The position numbers and the translations under genes are program-made. A stretch of 64,000 nucleotides of DNA from Anaerolineae bacterium (GTDB lineage Bacteria > Chloroflexota > Anaerolineae > 4572-78 > J111), in contig JAKLJP010000035.1 of the NCBI GenBank assembly GCA_023151115.1, positions 1 through 64,000 on the forward strand. The letters are read 5' to 3'. Of this stretch, positions 49,301 through 58,905 are shown in pieces (the first letter of the stretch is position 1; each line of letters starts with the position of its first letter). The notes below the pieces were generated by a model that saw only the letters and a list, made by a program, of their open reading frames with translations, was not told where the DNA came from and made no database searches.

Positions 49301-51241
49301 TCACACTCTGAGTTGATCCGCCACCCAGCCCAGTTCCAATGCTTCCAGCTTGTGGCGGGTGGGTGCGCCGGTTTCAACATCCCAGTCGTTCTGGCGATAA
49401 TATTCGTCCAGGGCGGCTTCGAATTGGGCGCGGTCTACGGCGATGCCGTCGCTGGGGCCGCCTTTGAGGGCCTTTTTGAACATCTTTTCGGCCAGCTTGT
49501 CGTGCTCCCGGTCAATGCCTTCGCGGGCGTTGAAGGCCCGCAGCATGTTCAGCCGCCGCTCGCCCACCTCTTGCAGCTCCTCCATGGTCACATCCCAGCC
49601 GGTCACGGCCTGAATCATTTGCAGCAAATCTTCTGGGCCGTAAAGCTGCCAGGCCGGGCCGTAGACAAACTGGCAGACATTGACGCTGTCCATCAGGCTG
49701 TAGAAATATTGGGTTTCGCGGGCAAAACGAACCTTTTCCGGGGTCAGCGAGCGCACCGGCTGCGCTTCGGTCAGGCCCAATGCGCCCAACCGCTCCGGGT
49801 AGGCCACTTTTTCCTCGTAGACTGGGTCGTGCTCGCTGCTCTGGTGGTCTGCGCCAAAGGGGTTGACAGCGTAAATCAAAGCCAGGCTGCGCTTCATTTG
49901 CGGCATATGGGCCGGGGCTTCCTGGCCTTTGCTGGTGATGAGAAACTCCTCCGTGCCACGGCCAATCGCTTTGGCCGCCGCCGCCGACCCCATCCCCAAG
50001 ATTTGACCAAAACCTTCACCTTTGGCGATCATCTCGGTCATTTTGACCATCGCCTCGGCGTTGCCAAATTTTAGCTCGATGCCGCCGGTATCTTCAGGGG
50101 TGATGAGGCCGTTTTCAAAACATTCCATGGCCCAGGCGATGGTTGCCCCGCAAGAGATGGTATCCATGCCGTACTGGTTGCAAATCTGGTTGGCGTAAGA
50201 GATGGCCGCCAAATCGTCAATGCCGCAGTAGTTGCCAAAAGTAGAGGTGGTTTCGTACTCCGGCCCGCCGTAATGGGGGTCAACCTTGTAAGGGCCTTCG
50301 GTAATCTCGACCACTCGTTTGCAGCGAATGGTGCAACTGTAGCAGGTGTCGCGGCCCTTCAAATCCTGCTTGTCCTCGTTGGCCCCCAGCAGAATGGTGT
50401 CGTACATGGTTGGGCCGTCAATCTTTTCCCAGTTGTCGAAGACGCCGCTGTTGAAGTTGTACGAGGGCAGCATGCCCACCGACTGCTGCGCCCCGGTGGT
50501 TTCGGCGGTACCGTATTTGCCCAGGCCGGCCACATCGGAGGTGGGGAACATTTTTGCGCCCAGGCGGGCCAGGTCATTGAGTCCCTTCTTGTTGGCTACG
50601 GTAAATTTCTTTTTGCCTTCTTTGCCGCGGACGACGACCGCTTTGAGATTTTTGCTGCCCATAACCGCGCCCATGCCGGTGCGGCCGTTGGCCCGGTTGC
50701 TCATATTGATAATGGAAGCGAAGCGCACGCCCTGCTCGCCCGCCGGGCCTACCTGGGCTACTTCGATATCTTTGTCGCCCAACTCTTTTTTCAGTATCGC
50801 TTCGACTTCGCCGGTGATTTTGCCCCACAAGTGGCTGGCGTCACGCAGTTCATAGTGGCCGTCGTTGACCCACAGGTAAACCGGCTTAGCGGCTTTGCCT
50901 TTGATGATAAAAGCATCAAACCCGGCAAATTTCATTTCCGCCGGAAAGAAGCCGCCGCATTGGGCGTCGCCAATGGCCCCGGTCAGCGGACTTTTGGCCG
51001 TAGCGGTCATGCGGCTCTGGCCCGATACCGCCGCGCCGGTGGTTACGCCCACCGACAGGGCCAGAATATTGTCCGGTCCCAGCGGGTCGGCTCCGGCAGG
51101 CATCTCTTTGAGCAAATAGTGCATGTTGAGCGCGCTGCCGCCCATGTATTTGCGGTAAAAGCTCTCCGGCGGCTCCTCGACGGTCAACTCCCCTGTGGTC
51201 AGATTAACATGCAAAATCTTTCCGTTGTATCCAGTTGGCAT
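49301..51241 (-). CDS. aor: Aldehyde:ferredoxin oxidoreductase
   Basis: A 646-residue enzyme of the tungsten/molybdenum bis-pterin AOR family, oxidising aldehydes with ferredoxin as acceptor, or the reverse. The N-terminal domain begins GYNGKILHVNLTTGELTVEE. NRANGRTGMGAVMGSKNLKA carries pterin-contact residues, and the iron-sulfur ligands appear as CYSCTIRC near residue 310 with a distal Cys in SVNVCQFVYGP. The enzyme is oxygen-sensitive in known relatives, implying anaerobic or microaerobic life. ATG 51241 follows AAAGGAG; a longer frame to 51349 overlaps the MoaD-like gene and is rejected. It forms an operon with the MoaD-like gene. Confidence 0.93.
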   Translation of the reverse strand: MPTGYNGKILHVNLTTGELTVEEPPESFYRKYMGGSALNMHYLLKEMPAGADPLGPDNILALSVGVTTGAAVSGQSRMTATAKSPLTGAIGDAQCGGFFPAEMKFAGFDAFIIKGKAAKPVYLWVNDGHYELRDASHLWGKITGEVEAILKKELGDKDIEVAQVGPAGEQGVRFASIINMSNRANGRTGMGAVMGSKNLKAVVVRGKEGKKKFTVANKKGLNDLARLGAKMFPTSDVAGLGKYGTAETTGAQQSVGMLPSYNFNSGVFDNWEKIDGPTMYDTILLGANEDKQDLKGRDTCYSCTIRCKRVVEITEGPYKVDPHYGGPEYETTSTFGNYCGIDDLAAISYANQICNQYGMDTISCGATIAWAMECFENGLITPEDTGGIELKFGNAEAMVKMTEMIAKGEGFGQILGMGSAAAAKAIGRGTEEFLITSKGQEAPAHMPQMKRSLALIYAVNPFGADHQSSEHDPVYEEKVAYPERLGALGLTEAQPVRSLTPEKVRFARETQYFYSLMDSVNVCQFVYGPAWQLYGPEDLLQMIQAVTGWDVTMEELQEVGERRLNMLRAFNAREGIDREHDKLAEKMFKKALKGGPSDGIAVDRAQFEAALDEYYRQNDWDVETGAPTRHKLEALELGWVADQLRV

Positions 51242-51291
51242 AACATTTCTCCTTTGAAAATACGTAAATTCCAACAAAACGTAATGACTGT

Positions 51292-51334
51292 ACGTGGTAC
51301 GTGGTGCGTAAAATAAACGCACCACGCACCACGT
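51292..51334. repeat. Hairpin between moaD-like and aor genes
   Basis: ACGTGGTACGTGGTGCGT (51292-51309) and ACGCACCACGCACCACGT (51317-51334) pair with a single mismatch. It lies inside the likely moaD-aor operon, directly after the first stop codon, and could cut or slow transcription so that less aor message than moaD message is made, or protect an mRNA end. Confidence 0.7.
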
Positions 51335-51335
51335 C

Positions 51336-51575
51336 TCATCCCCCCCCAATCATGCGAAACATCTGCACCTCGTCGCCGTCTTGCAACACGTGGTTGTTTT
51401 CTACCTGAACGCCGCCCACCGCCGCCGAGACAGTCTGTTTGATCTTGAGCTGTTCGCAGACATCTTCAATCGTAGCGCCGTCCGGCAAGGTGAGCGTAGT
51501 TTTGCCTTTGGCCGGGCGCGGCAGGTAATCTCTGAGAATCCCGTGCAGGGTCAAATGGATTTCCAAGAACCTCAA
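51336..51575 (-). CDS. MoaD/ThiS-family sulfur-carrier-like protein
   Basis: A 79-residue beta-grasp protein ending in Gly-Gly-Gly (RMIGGG), the tail that is adenylated and thiocarboxylated in MoaD and ThiS. LHGILRDYL, TLTLPDGATIEDVCEQL and VQVENNHVLQDGDEVQMF follow the family outline. Positioned directly before aor, it probably supplies sulfur for the pterin cofactor of that enzyme; small MoaD-like genes are common beside AOR genes. The activating MoeB-type enzyme is not in this window. Confidence 0.85.
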   Translation of the reverse strand: MRFLEIHLTLHGILRDYLPRPAKGKTTLTLPDGATIEDVCEQLKIKQTVSAAVGGVQVENNHVLQDGDEVQMFRMIGGG

Positions 51576-51727
51576 CCTCGAAATAGAAACAGCATTGGAG
51601 GCGTTTATTTTAGCCGATTTTATCCAAGTTGTAAATAGTTTTACCTTGACAAAGTATCCATAAACCGTTAAAGTAATTTTATAGAGAGCGCGGGCCTACT
51701 TTTGGGCGTTAACCGATGGAGGTTGCC

Positions 51728-54118
51728 ATGAACGACCGCCCACCTTTCTTTGAGTCTGTTCCTCAAGATCGAAATGCCATCAAAATTGCTGGATTGTACC
51801 TGCTCCTGGGCAGCCTGTGGATTTTATTCTCCGATCAATTACTGCTGCTATTAACCCGCGATCCGGTGCTGCTCAGCCGGATCAGCCTCTTTAAAGGGTG
51901 GGGCTTTATTATTATCACGGCCCTGCTTTTGTACTGGCTGATTCGGCGGCGCAATGCCGGGCTGCGTGAAAGTGAGGCCCGCTACCGCAGCCTGTTCCAA
52001 AACAATCATTCGGTGATGCTCCTTATTGAGCCGGAGACCGGGGCGATTGTTGACGCCAACCTGGCTGCCTGCGCCTTTTATGGCTACACCTACCCCGAAA
52101 TAACCCGTCTAAAAATTACCGATATTAACCAACTCACGCCCGAGCAAGCCTTTGCCGAAATGGAACGGGCCAGGCAGGAACAGCGCCGCCAATTTTTCTT
52201 CCCCCATCGCCTGGCCAACGGCGAAGTGCGCCAGGTGGAAGTTTACAGCGGCCCGATCCAGTTTCAGGGTAAAACGCTCTTGTATTCTATTATTCATGAT
52301 GTTACCGAGCGCAAGCAAGCAAAACAAGAAATTCAATCCCTGGCTCGTTTTCCTGCCGAGAACCCCAACCCCGTTTTGCGGGTCAGGCTGGACGGCCGGC
52401 TGCTTTACGCCAATGCTGCCAGCGCCCCCCTGCTAGAATCATGGCGTTGCCAACCGGGCGAGCGCCTTCCCCCGGATTGGCAGGATCATATTGCCACAGC
52501 CGCGGCTACTCAGACTCGGCGTGCCGTAGAGGTGACCTGCGGTGAATGGGTCTATTCAATTTTAATTGCGCCTATTCAGTCCGATGATTATGTTAACCTT
52601 TATGGCCGGGATATTAGTGAATACAAACGCACTGAAGAAGCCTTGCGTGAAAATGAGGAACGCCTGGCCTTTGCCTTGGAAGTCAGCCAGATGGGGTCAT
52701 GGGAGTTCAATCTGACAGATCATACTGCCTATCGTTCATTGCAGCATGCCCGCATCTTTGGTTATCAGCCGCCGCTACCAGACTGGACCTTTGAGAAGTT
52801 TCTGAGCCATGTTATCCCCGAAGACCGGGCCAAGGTGGAGCGCGCCATCGGCCAGGCCATTGCTGCCAAAAGCGATTGGAGTATCGAGTGCCGTATTCGC
52901 CGCTGCGACGGCGAGATGCGCTGGATTTGGGTGGCCGGGCGTTTTCGGAACCACCTCAACGGAGATTCGCGCCAAATAGCCGGGGGAATTGTGCTCGACA
53001 TCACCGAGCGCAAACAGGCCGATGAAAAACTGCGCGAGTCTCAAGAACTATTTCAGATGTTGTTCGATTTAAGCCCGGTGGCCTATTCCCTGGCAAAATT
53101 AGCGGAAAAGATTGTAGATATTAACCCGGCGTGTGAAAAACTTTTTGGCTACCCCAAAACAGAAATTGTTGGAAAGCGTGCAGCCGATATTGATTTTTGG
53201 GCAGACCCAAGTGAACGTCAAAAGGCTTTTGAAAAGTTTTCAAGCGAGGGCCGGCTGGACAATTTTGAATTTGCCTACAAAACAAAATCAGGGGCCGTCG
53301 GTTGGGCCATCGTTTACGCGAATATCATTGAACAGGGTGGAGAAAAATATGTTCTCTCGGAGTTTGTGGATATCACCGAACGCAAACGGGCCGAAGCAGA
53401 CTTGGTTCGGACGATGGAAGAACTGAAACGCTCCAACGCCGACCTGGAGCAGTTTGCTTACATCGCCTCGCACGATTTGCAGGAGCCGCTGCGGGCGGTG
53501 GCCGGCGCCGTGCAGCTTTTACAAAAGCGCTATGGCGGCCAGCTCGACGAACGGGCCGACGAGTTCATCCGCCATGCCGTCGAAGGAGCGACCCGCATGC
53601 AAACCCTGATCAACGATCTGCTGGCCTATTCCAGGGTGGGGACTCGCGGCCAGCCCTTCCAGCCGGTTGACAGCACTGCCGCGTTGGCCGATGCCCTGGC
53701 TAATCTGACCGTCGCCATCCGGGAAAGTGGCGCTGTGATTACCCACGACCACCTGCCCACTGTGGTGGCCGACCGGACCCAACTGACCCAACTGTTCCAG
53801 AACTTGATCGCCAACGCGATCAAATTTCGGGGCGAGCAGACCCCGGAAATTCGGATCAAAGCAGAGCAGCAAAAAGGTCAATGGCTCTTTGCCGTGGCCG
53901 ATAACGGCATTGGGCTGGAAGCGGAATATTATGAGCGTATTTTTGGCGTTTTTCAACGGCTGCACACCCGCCGCGAGTACCCCGGCACCGGCATCGGCCT
54001 AGCTCTGTGCAAAAAAATTGTCGAGCGCCACGGCGGGCGTATTTGGGTAGAGTCGGAACCCGGCCGGGGGTCTACCTTCTACTTTACGCTGCCTGAGCGG
54101 GGGAGCAATCAGCAGTAA
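51728..54118 (+). CDS. Multi-PAS membrane histidine kinase
   Basis: A 796-residue kinase with two membrane helices (about 20-75), then about four PAS domains: around 80-195 (YRSLFQNNHSVMLLIEPETG), 200-300, 305-435 (WEFNLTDHTAYRSLQHARIF, PAS_3 type) and 440-560. A phytochrome-type HisKA follows with His582 in IASHDLQEPLRAV, then HATPase_c with DNGIGLE and GTGIGLALCKKIVERHGG. ATG 51728 is chosen because GGAGGT precedes it; 51716 has no ribosome site. It heads a three-gene signalling cluster with a CheY-like protein and a hybrid kinase. Confidence 0.92.
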   Translation: MNDRPPFFESVPQDRNAIKIAGLYLLLGSLWILFSDQLLLLLTRDPVLLSRISLFKGWGFIIITALLLYWLIRRRNAGLRESEARYRSLFQNNHSVMLLIEPETGAIVDANLAACAFYGYTYPEITRLKITDINQLTPEQAFAEMERARQEQRRQFFFPHRLANGEVRQVEVYSGPIQFQGKTLLYSIIHDVTERKQAKQEIQSLARFPAENPNPVLRVRLDGRLLYANAASAPLLESWRCQPGERLPPDWQDHIATAAATQTRRAVEVTCGEWVYSILIAPIQSDDYVNLYGRDISEYKRTEEALRENEERLAFALEVSQMGSWEFNLTDHTAYRSLQHARIFGYQPPLPDWTFEKFLSHVIPEDRAKVERAIGQAIAAKSDWSIECRIRRCDGEMRWIWVAGRFRNHLNGDSRQIAGGIVLDITERKQADEKLRESQELFQMLFDLSPVAYSLAKLAEKIVDINPACEKLFGYPKTEIVGKRAADIDFWADPSERQKAFEKFSSEGRLDNFEFAYKTKSGAVGWAIVYANIIEQGGEKYVLSEFVDITERKRAEADLVRTMEELKRSNADLEQFAYIASHDLQEPLRAVAGAVQLLQKRYGGQLDERADEFIRHAVEGATRMQTLINDLLAYSRVGTRGQPFQPVDSTAALADALANLTVAIRESGAVITHDHLPTVVADRTQLTQLFQNLIANAIKFRGEQTPEIRIKAEQQKGQWLFAVADNGIGLEAEYYERIFGVFQRLHTRREYPGTGIGLALCKKIVERHGGRIWVESEPGRGSTFYFTLPERGSNQQ

Positions 54119-54156
54119 TCAGAAGTCAGTGTGCTATTTTCCAGAAAGGTAATCCA

Positions 54157-54609
54157 ATGAGAGAAACAGAACTAAAACCCATTGAAATCTTGCTGGTCGA
54201 AGATAGCCCGACCGATATCCTGATTACCCAGGAAGCCTTTGAGCAGGCCAGGCTGCTGAACAAACTTCATGTAGTTGAGGACGGAGTAGCGGCCCTGGCC
54301 TTTTTGCGGCGGCAGGAACCGTATACCCAGACGCCCCGGCCCGATTTGATTCTGCTGGATTTGAACCTGCCCAAAAAAAGCGGGCGCGAAGTGCTGGCCG
54401 AATTAAAAAGTGATGAGGCGTTGAAATTTATTCCGGTGGTGGTTTTGACCACCTCTCAGGCCGAAGAGGATGTGCTCAAATCCTATGATTTGCACGCCAA
54501 CTGCTATATCACCAAGCCGGTAGATTTTACCAAATTTGTCGAGGTGGTTCACTCGATTGAACATTTTTGGTTCAGCGTAGTCACCTTGCCGTTGAGGACA
54601 GGAAAATGA
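54157..54609 (+). CDS. Rcp1-type response regulator
   Basis: A 150-residue single receiver domain with ILLVEDSPTD at its start, phospho-Asp68 in ILLDLNLPKKSG, VVLTTSQAEED and the Lys in CYITKPVDF. The LPKKSGREVL and AEEDVLKSYDL pattern matches regulators that partner phytochrome-like kinases, such as the one directly upstream. ATG 54157 follows AAAGG. Its stop overlaps the next start (ATGA, 54606-54609), so it is coupled to the hybrid kinase. Confidence 0.94.
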   Translation: MRETELKPIEILLVEDSPTDILITQEAFEQARLLNKLHVVEDGVAALAFLRRQEPYTQTPRPDLILLDLNLPKKSGREVLAELKSDEALKFIPVVVLTTSQAEEDVLKSYDLHANCYITKPVDFTKFVEVVHSIEHFWFSVVTLPLRTGK

Positions 54610-57407
54610 CAACTCCATCCATTCGCGTGTTGTTGGTCGAAGATAACCCGACCGACGTGCTGCTGCTGAGAGAGGCCCTGGCCGAGGTTCGGCTGGCCTC
54701 TTTTCAGTTAAGCGATGTGGCCCAACTGGCCGGCGCCAGGCCCTATTTGAGCCAGGAAAAGGTTGATGTTATTTTGTTAGACCTGGGCCTACCCGACAGC
54801 CAGGGTTTGGATACCCTGGTTAAGCTGCGCCAGCAGGCGCCCCAAATACCTATCGTGGTCTTGACCGGCCTGGCCGATGAGGAACTGGGCTTGAAAGCCT
54901 TGCAGGCCGGGGCGCAGGATTACCTGGTCAAAGGGCAGGTTGAGGGGAACGGGTTGGCCCGCGCCATCCGCTACGCTATCGAGCGCAAGCGGGCCAAGGC
55001 CGCTCTGTGGGAAAGCGCCGAATATTTCCGGGCTACCTTCGACCAGGCTTTTGTGGGCATGGCCCATGTTGCCCCCGACGGGCGCTGGCTGCGGGTCAAT
55101 CAAAAACTGAGCGATATTGTGGGCTACAGCCCTCAAGAATTATTGCAAGGTACTGTTCAGCAGATTACCCATCCCGATGACCATGCCGGCGACCTCGATT
55201 ACATCAACCGGGCGCTGGCGGGTGAACTGCAAACTTATTCGCGGGAGAAGCGTTATCTGCACAAAGAGGGCCGGGTTATCTGGGTTAACCTGACCGCTTC
55301 GCTGGTGCGCGACGCAGCCGGCGAACCGCAATATTTCATTGCGATTGTTCAGGATATTACCGCCCGCCGCCAGGCTCAGGCCGAAATTCAGCAGCGCAAT
55401 CGCGAACTGGCGCTGCTCAATCAGGTTATTGCCGCCTCGGCCTTGAACGGGGAGCCGGAGATTTTTCTCGAAGTCGTCTGCCGAGAACTGGTCCAGGCGT
55501 TCGATCTGCCCCGGGTGAATGCCATGCTGTTTGAGCGAGAGAATGCTGAGGCTGTGATCGTCGCTGAAGCTACAGCCGGGGCCGGGCAAAGCGCATTGAA
55601 CTGGCGCTTTCGGGTCGAACGCAACCCCCCGGTCACTTATCTGTTCAGCCATCAGGGGCCGTTTGTGGTAGCCGATATAGGACAGGACCCCCACCTGGCC
55701 CCCTTTCATGAACTGGCTCGCCAACATAGCGTAGACTCACTGCTGATTTTGCCGCTGATGGTAGACCGAAATATCATCGGCAGCTTGAATTTATGCGGCA
55801 GTCAGCCCCGGCACTTCTCGACCGAAGAAATCAACCTGGCCTGGAGCGTGGCCGACCAAGTGGCCGGGGCGCTGGCTCGCGCCCGCATGACCCAAACTCA
55901 GCAGCGTTTGAGCGCTGCCATTGAGCAGGTCGGCGAGAGCGTGATCATCACCAATACACAAGGCGTCATTCTCTATGTCAACCCTGCCTTTGAGCGCGTC
56001 ACCGGCTACAGCCGGGCCGAAGCTATGGGCCAAACCATGCGTCTGGTTAAAAGCGGCCGGCACGAACCGGCCTTTTACCAGGAGTTATGGACTACCATTA
56101 CGGCTGGGCAGGTGTGGCAGGGACGCTTTATCAACAAAAAGAAAGATGGCAGCCTGTACCCCGAGGAAGTCACTGTCACCCCGGTGCGCAACGACAGCGG
56201 GGCCATTGTCAATTATATCGGCGTTCAGCGGGATGTAACCCGCGAGCTGCAATTGGAAGAGCAGTACCGCCAGTCTCAAAAAATGGAGGCCATTGGCCGC
56301 CTGTCGGGCGGGGTGGCCCACGATTTTAACAATTTATTAGTGGTAATCAATGGTTACAGCGAACTTTTGTTGAACCGCCACCTTGACGCGGCCAGCCCGC
56401 TGCGTAAACATGTCGAGGAAATTGCCAGAGCTGGAGATCGGGCGGCCGGGCTGACCCAGCAGTTACTGGCCTTTAGCCGCAAGCAGGTCCTCCAGCCCAA
56501 AATTTTGAACCTTAACGAGGCGATCGCCCAGGCCGAAAAGATGCTGCGCCGTTTAATCGGCGAGGATATTGACCTGATTAGCCAGTTAAGGCCGGATCTG
56601 GGCGAGGTTAAGGCTGACCCCGGACAAATTGAGCAGATTATTCTAAACTTGGGGGTGAACGCCCGCGACGCCATGCCGCGCGGCGGCAAACTTATTATCG
56701 AAACGGCTAATGTGGAACTGGACGAGACCTATACCAGCCAGCACGCCGAGGTGAAACCGGGCCGGTATGTGATGCTGGCTGTCAGCGATACCGGAGTGGG
56801 TATGGATGCCGCCACCAAGGCTCGCATCTTTGAACCGTTTTTTACCACCAAAGAGCAGGGTCGGGGAACCGGGCTGGGCCTGGCTACCGTTTATGGAATT
56901 GTTAAACAAAGTGGGGGCCATATTTGGGTTTACAGTGAAGTGGAGCGGGGAACCACCTTTAAGATTTACCTGCCGCGCCTGGATAAAGCAGTACAACCGC
57001 TTGAGCAGCCCGCCGATTTGACAGCGGTTGCCGGCGGCGTTGAGACCGTATTGTTGGTGGAAGATGAAACTATAGTTCGTACCCTGGCCCGCGAGGTTCT
57101 TGAGTTGAATGGATATACTGTGTTGGAAGCGGAACATGGTCAGGCCGCACTGCGGCTGGCCCAACAGCACCGGCCGGTCCACCTGCTGTTAACCGATTTG
57201 ATTATGCCGGGTGGCCTGACCGGCCGCGAACTGGCCGAACGATTGGAGTCATTCCATCCGGGGATGAAAGTGATTTATATGTCGGGCTATACCGACGACG
57301 CCATGGTTCATCACGGCGTCTTAACCTCAGAGGTTCACTTTTTACAAAAACCTTTCACCCCGCTGGCCTTGAGCGCCAAAGTGCGCCGGGTTTTGGATGG
57401 AGCGTAA
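54606..57407 (+). CDS. Receiver-PAS-GAF-PAS hybrid histidine kinase
   Basis: A 933-residue soluble kinase with receivers at both ends. The N-terminal receiver (VLLVEDNPTDV, phospho-Asp59 in LLDLGLPDSQG) is followed by PAS (about 140-255), GAF (about 280-430), PAS (about 435-550), HisKA with His572 in [13 protein letters not shown], HATPase_c ([18 protein letters not shown]) and a C-terminal receiver with Asp864 in LLTDLIMPGG. The N-terminal receiver suggests that it takes phosphate or signals from the preceding kinase-regulator pair and relays onward. It starts at ATG 54606, overlapping the upstream stop. Confidence 0.93.
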   Translation: MTTPSIRVLLVEDNPTDVLLLREALAEVRLASFQLSDVAQLAGARPYLSQEKVDVILLDLGLPDSQGLDTLVKLRQQAPQIPIVVLTGLADEELGLKALQAGAQDYLVKGQVEGNGLARAIRYAIERKRAKAALWESAEYFRATFDQAFVGMAHVAPDGRWLRVNQKLSDIVGYSPQELLQGTVQQITHPDDHAGDLDYINRALAGELQTYSREKRYLHKEGRVIWVNLTASLVRDAAGEPQYFIAIVQDITARRQAQAEIQQRNRELALLNQVIAASALNGEPEIFLEVVCRELVQAFDLPRVNAMLFERENAEAVIVAEATAGAGQSALNWRFRVERNPPVTYLFSHQGPFVVADIGQDPHLAPFHELARQHSVDSLLILPLMVDRNIIGSLNLCGSQPRHFSTEEINLAWSVADQVAGALARARMTQTQQRLSAAIEQVGESVIITNTQGVILYVNPAFERVTGYSRAEAMGQTMRLVKSGRHEPAFYQELWTTITAGQVWQGRFINKKKDGSLYPEEVTVTPVRNDSGAIVNYIGVQRDVTRELQLEEQYRQSQKMEAIGRLSGGVAHDFNNLLVVINGYSELLLNRHLDAASPLRKHVEEIARAGDRAAGLTQQLLAFSRKQVLQPKILNLNEAIAQAEKMLRRLIGEDIDLISQLRPDLGEVKADPGQIEQIILNLGVNARDAMPRGGKLIIETANVELDETYTSQHAEVKPGRYVMLAVSDTGVGMDAATKARIFEPFFTTKEQGRGTGLGLATVYGIVKQSGGHIWVYSEVERGTTFKIYLPRLDKAVQPLEQPADLTAVAGGVETVLLVEDETIVRTLAREVLELNGYTVLEAEHGQAALRLAQQHRPVHLLLTDLIMPGGLTGRELAERLESFHPGMKVIYMSGYTDDAMVHHGVLTSEVHFLQKPFTPLALSAKVRRVLDGA

Positions 57408-57465
57408 AGATCAATAATTGGTGATCATGACCGGGTCCTCTTCCCTTGAAAATAACTTGTTGTAA

Positions 57466-57511
57466 TAGCGACTTCAGTCGCCGGACAGCCCGGACGACTA
57501 AAGTCGTCACT
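57466..57511. repeat. Intergenic hairpin (GACTTTAGTCGTC family)
   Basis: TAGCGACTTCAGTCG (57466-57480) faces 57494-57511 (CGACTAAAGTCGTCACTA), with CCGG on each side of the loop and TTGT/ACAA extending the base. Elements with this GACTTTAGTCGTC core look like an amplified intergenic family. Confidence 0.6.
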
Positions 57512-57576
57512 ACGAACAATTTTCACCATCAGTGGCGTGCCCCCGACTCGTGAACACTCCTGTGACTTCTGTCAAG

Positions 57577-57605
57577 TTGACGGTTTTATGGCTTTTGACT
57601 ATACT
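57577..57605 (+). promoter_or_regulatory. Sigma-70-type promoter of the polyamine transporter
   Basis: TTGACG at 57577-57582 and TATACT at 57600-57605 have a 17-base spacer. This is the best promoter match in the window and would drive potABC. Confidence 0.7.
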
Positions 57606-57725
57606 ATTCCAATCTTGTCGCCGTCATTGATCTGTGCTGCAATCAAGATGTAGACTGAAGCCTCTGCCCAAAAATATAACCTTCGCCAATTTCATATCCA
57701 TTGATCCGAAAGGAGGAACCATTTT

Positions 57726-58820
57726 GTGTCCACCATTGACGTTGAACTGGCAAATGTCACCAAAAGATTTGGTGATTTTGTAGCCGTCAATCAAGTCTCT
57801 CTTGAGATCAAGGACGGTGAATTCTTTTCACTGCTAGGCCCCAGTGGTTGCGGCAAAACTACCTGCTTACGTATGATTGCCGGGTTTGAGCTGCCCAGCG
57901 AAGGCGACGTGTTGATTCGCGGCAAGCCCATGGGCGAAACGCCCCCTTATAAACGCCCGGTCAATACCGTTTTTCAGAATTACGCCCTCTTTCCCCACAT
58001 GTCTGTAGCCGAAAATGTTTCCTTTGGTCTGGAAATGCAAAAAGTGCCCCGCCCCGAAATCAACAGCCGGGTCAAAGAAGCCCTGGAAATGGTCCGGCTG
58101 CCCCAACTGGCGGAACGTAAACCGCGCCAGCTTTCGGGCGGGCAGCAGCAGCGCATCGCCCTGGCCCGCGCCCTGGTCAACCGGCCGCAGGTGCTGCTGC
58201 TGGATGAGCCGCTCAGCGCCCTGGATTTGAAGCTGCGGAAAGCCATGCAGTTGGAATTGAAGGAGCTGCAACATCAGGTGGGGATTACCTTTATCTTTGT
58301 CACCCACGACCAGGAAGAGGCGATCACGATGTCGGATCGCATTGCGGTCATGAATGAAGGGGTGGTGCAGCAGGTGGGCACGCCGATAGAAATTTATGAG
58401 CGCCCGCGCAATCGCTTTGTGGCCGATTTTATCGGTGAAACCAACTTTATGGAAGGCCGGGTGCTGGAGGTTGATCCGGTGAAAACTACGGTGGCCCTGG
58501 ATGCCGGGGTGCATGTGTTGGCTCGCGCTGCCGAGGGTCTTAGCGCCGGTCAGACAATTACAGTTGCCGTCCGGCCCGAAAAGATTTCGCTGCATGAAAC
58601 CCCGTCCGACCAGGGAATCAGTGTCCCGGCTATCGTGGAAGAAGCGGTTTACATCGGTACCGATACCCGCTACCGCGCCCGCATTGGCGGGAAGCAAGAT
58701 GTGGTGGCCCGGGTTCAAAACGTTGGTGGTATTATGGATGGCGGCGCTCACCCCTTTCAGCGAGGCGACCGCGTTTACCTCTCCTGGCCCACCGACAGCG
58801 CCATGGTTTTGACCAGCTAA
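57726..58820 (+). CDS. potA: Spermidine/putrescine ABC transporter ATP-binding protein
   Basis: A 364-residue ABC ATPase powering polyamine import. Walker [10 protein letters not shown] lies near residue 38, Q-loop [13 protein letters not shown], signature [15 protein letters not shown], Walker [13 protein letters not shown] and switch VTHDQEEA. The C-terminal TOBE domain (about 270-360) is typical of PotA-type subunits and can regulate transport. The family-specific [10 protein letters not shown] is present. The start is GTG 57726 behind AAAGGAGGA. It heads the potA-potB-potC-potD-potD order. Confidence 0.95.
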   Translation: MSTIDVELANVTKRFGDFVAVNQVSLEIKDGEFFSLLGPSGCGKTTCLRMIAGFELPSEGDVLIRGKPMGETPPYKRPVNTVFQNYALFPHMSVAENVSFGLEMQKVPRPEINSRVKEALEMVRLPQLAERKPRQLSGGQQQRIALARALVNRPQVLLLDEPLSALDLKLRKAMQLELKELQHQVGITFIFVTHDQEEAITMSDRIAVMNEGVVQQVGTPIEIYERPRNRFVADFIGETNFMEGRVLEVDPVKTTVALDAGVHVLARAAEGLSAGQTITVAVRPEKISLHETPSDQGISVPAIVEEAVYIGTDTRYRARIGGKQDVVARVQNVGGIMDGGAHPFQRGDRVYLSWPTDSAMVLTS

Positions 58821-58823
58821 CGC

Positions 58824-58887
58824 GACCGCCGACGGTAGACCGCCGACCGCCGCAATGAAACCCGGCGGCGGTCAGCGGTCGGTGGTC
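58824..58887. repeat. Word-hairpin between potA and potB (GACCGCC word)
   Basis: The left arm at 58824-58852 (GACCGCCGAC words) faces 58863-58887 (CGGCGG and GCGGTCGGTGGTC). The arms pair with a few mismatches. Located in the 85-base gap inside the operon. Confidence 0.65.
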
Positions 58888-58905
58888 ATACAGAAGGAGC
58901 TTCAA

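Larger units (their letters stand above)
57408..57725. other. Intergenic region before the polyamine transporter
   Basis: 318 bases without a gene. They hold the GTCGTCACTA-type hairpin at 57466-57511 and a strong promoter at 57577-57605. A leader of about 110 bases separates the predicted transcription start from the GTG at 57726; no riboswitch fold was recognised in it. Confidence 0.6.

Noticed and set aside
57606..57725. Riboswitch in the leader of the polyamine operon
   Set aside because: The 120-base leader shows no paired regions or conserved core that match a known class.
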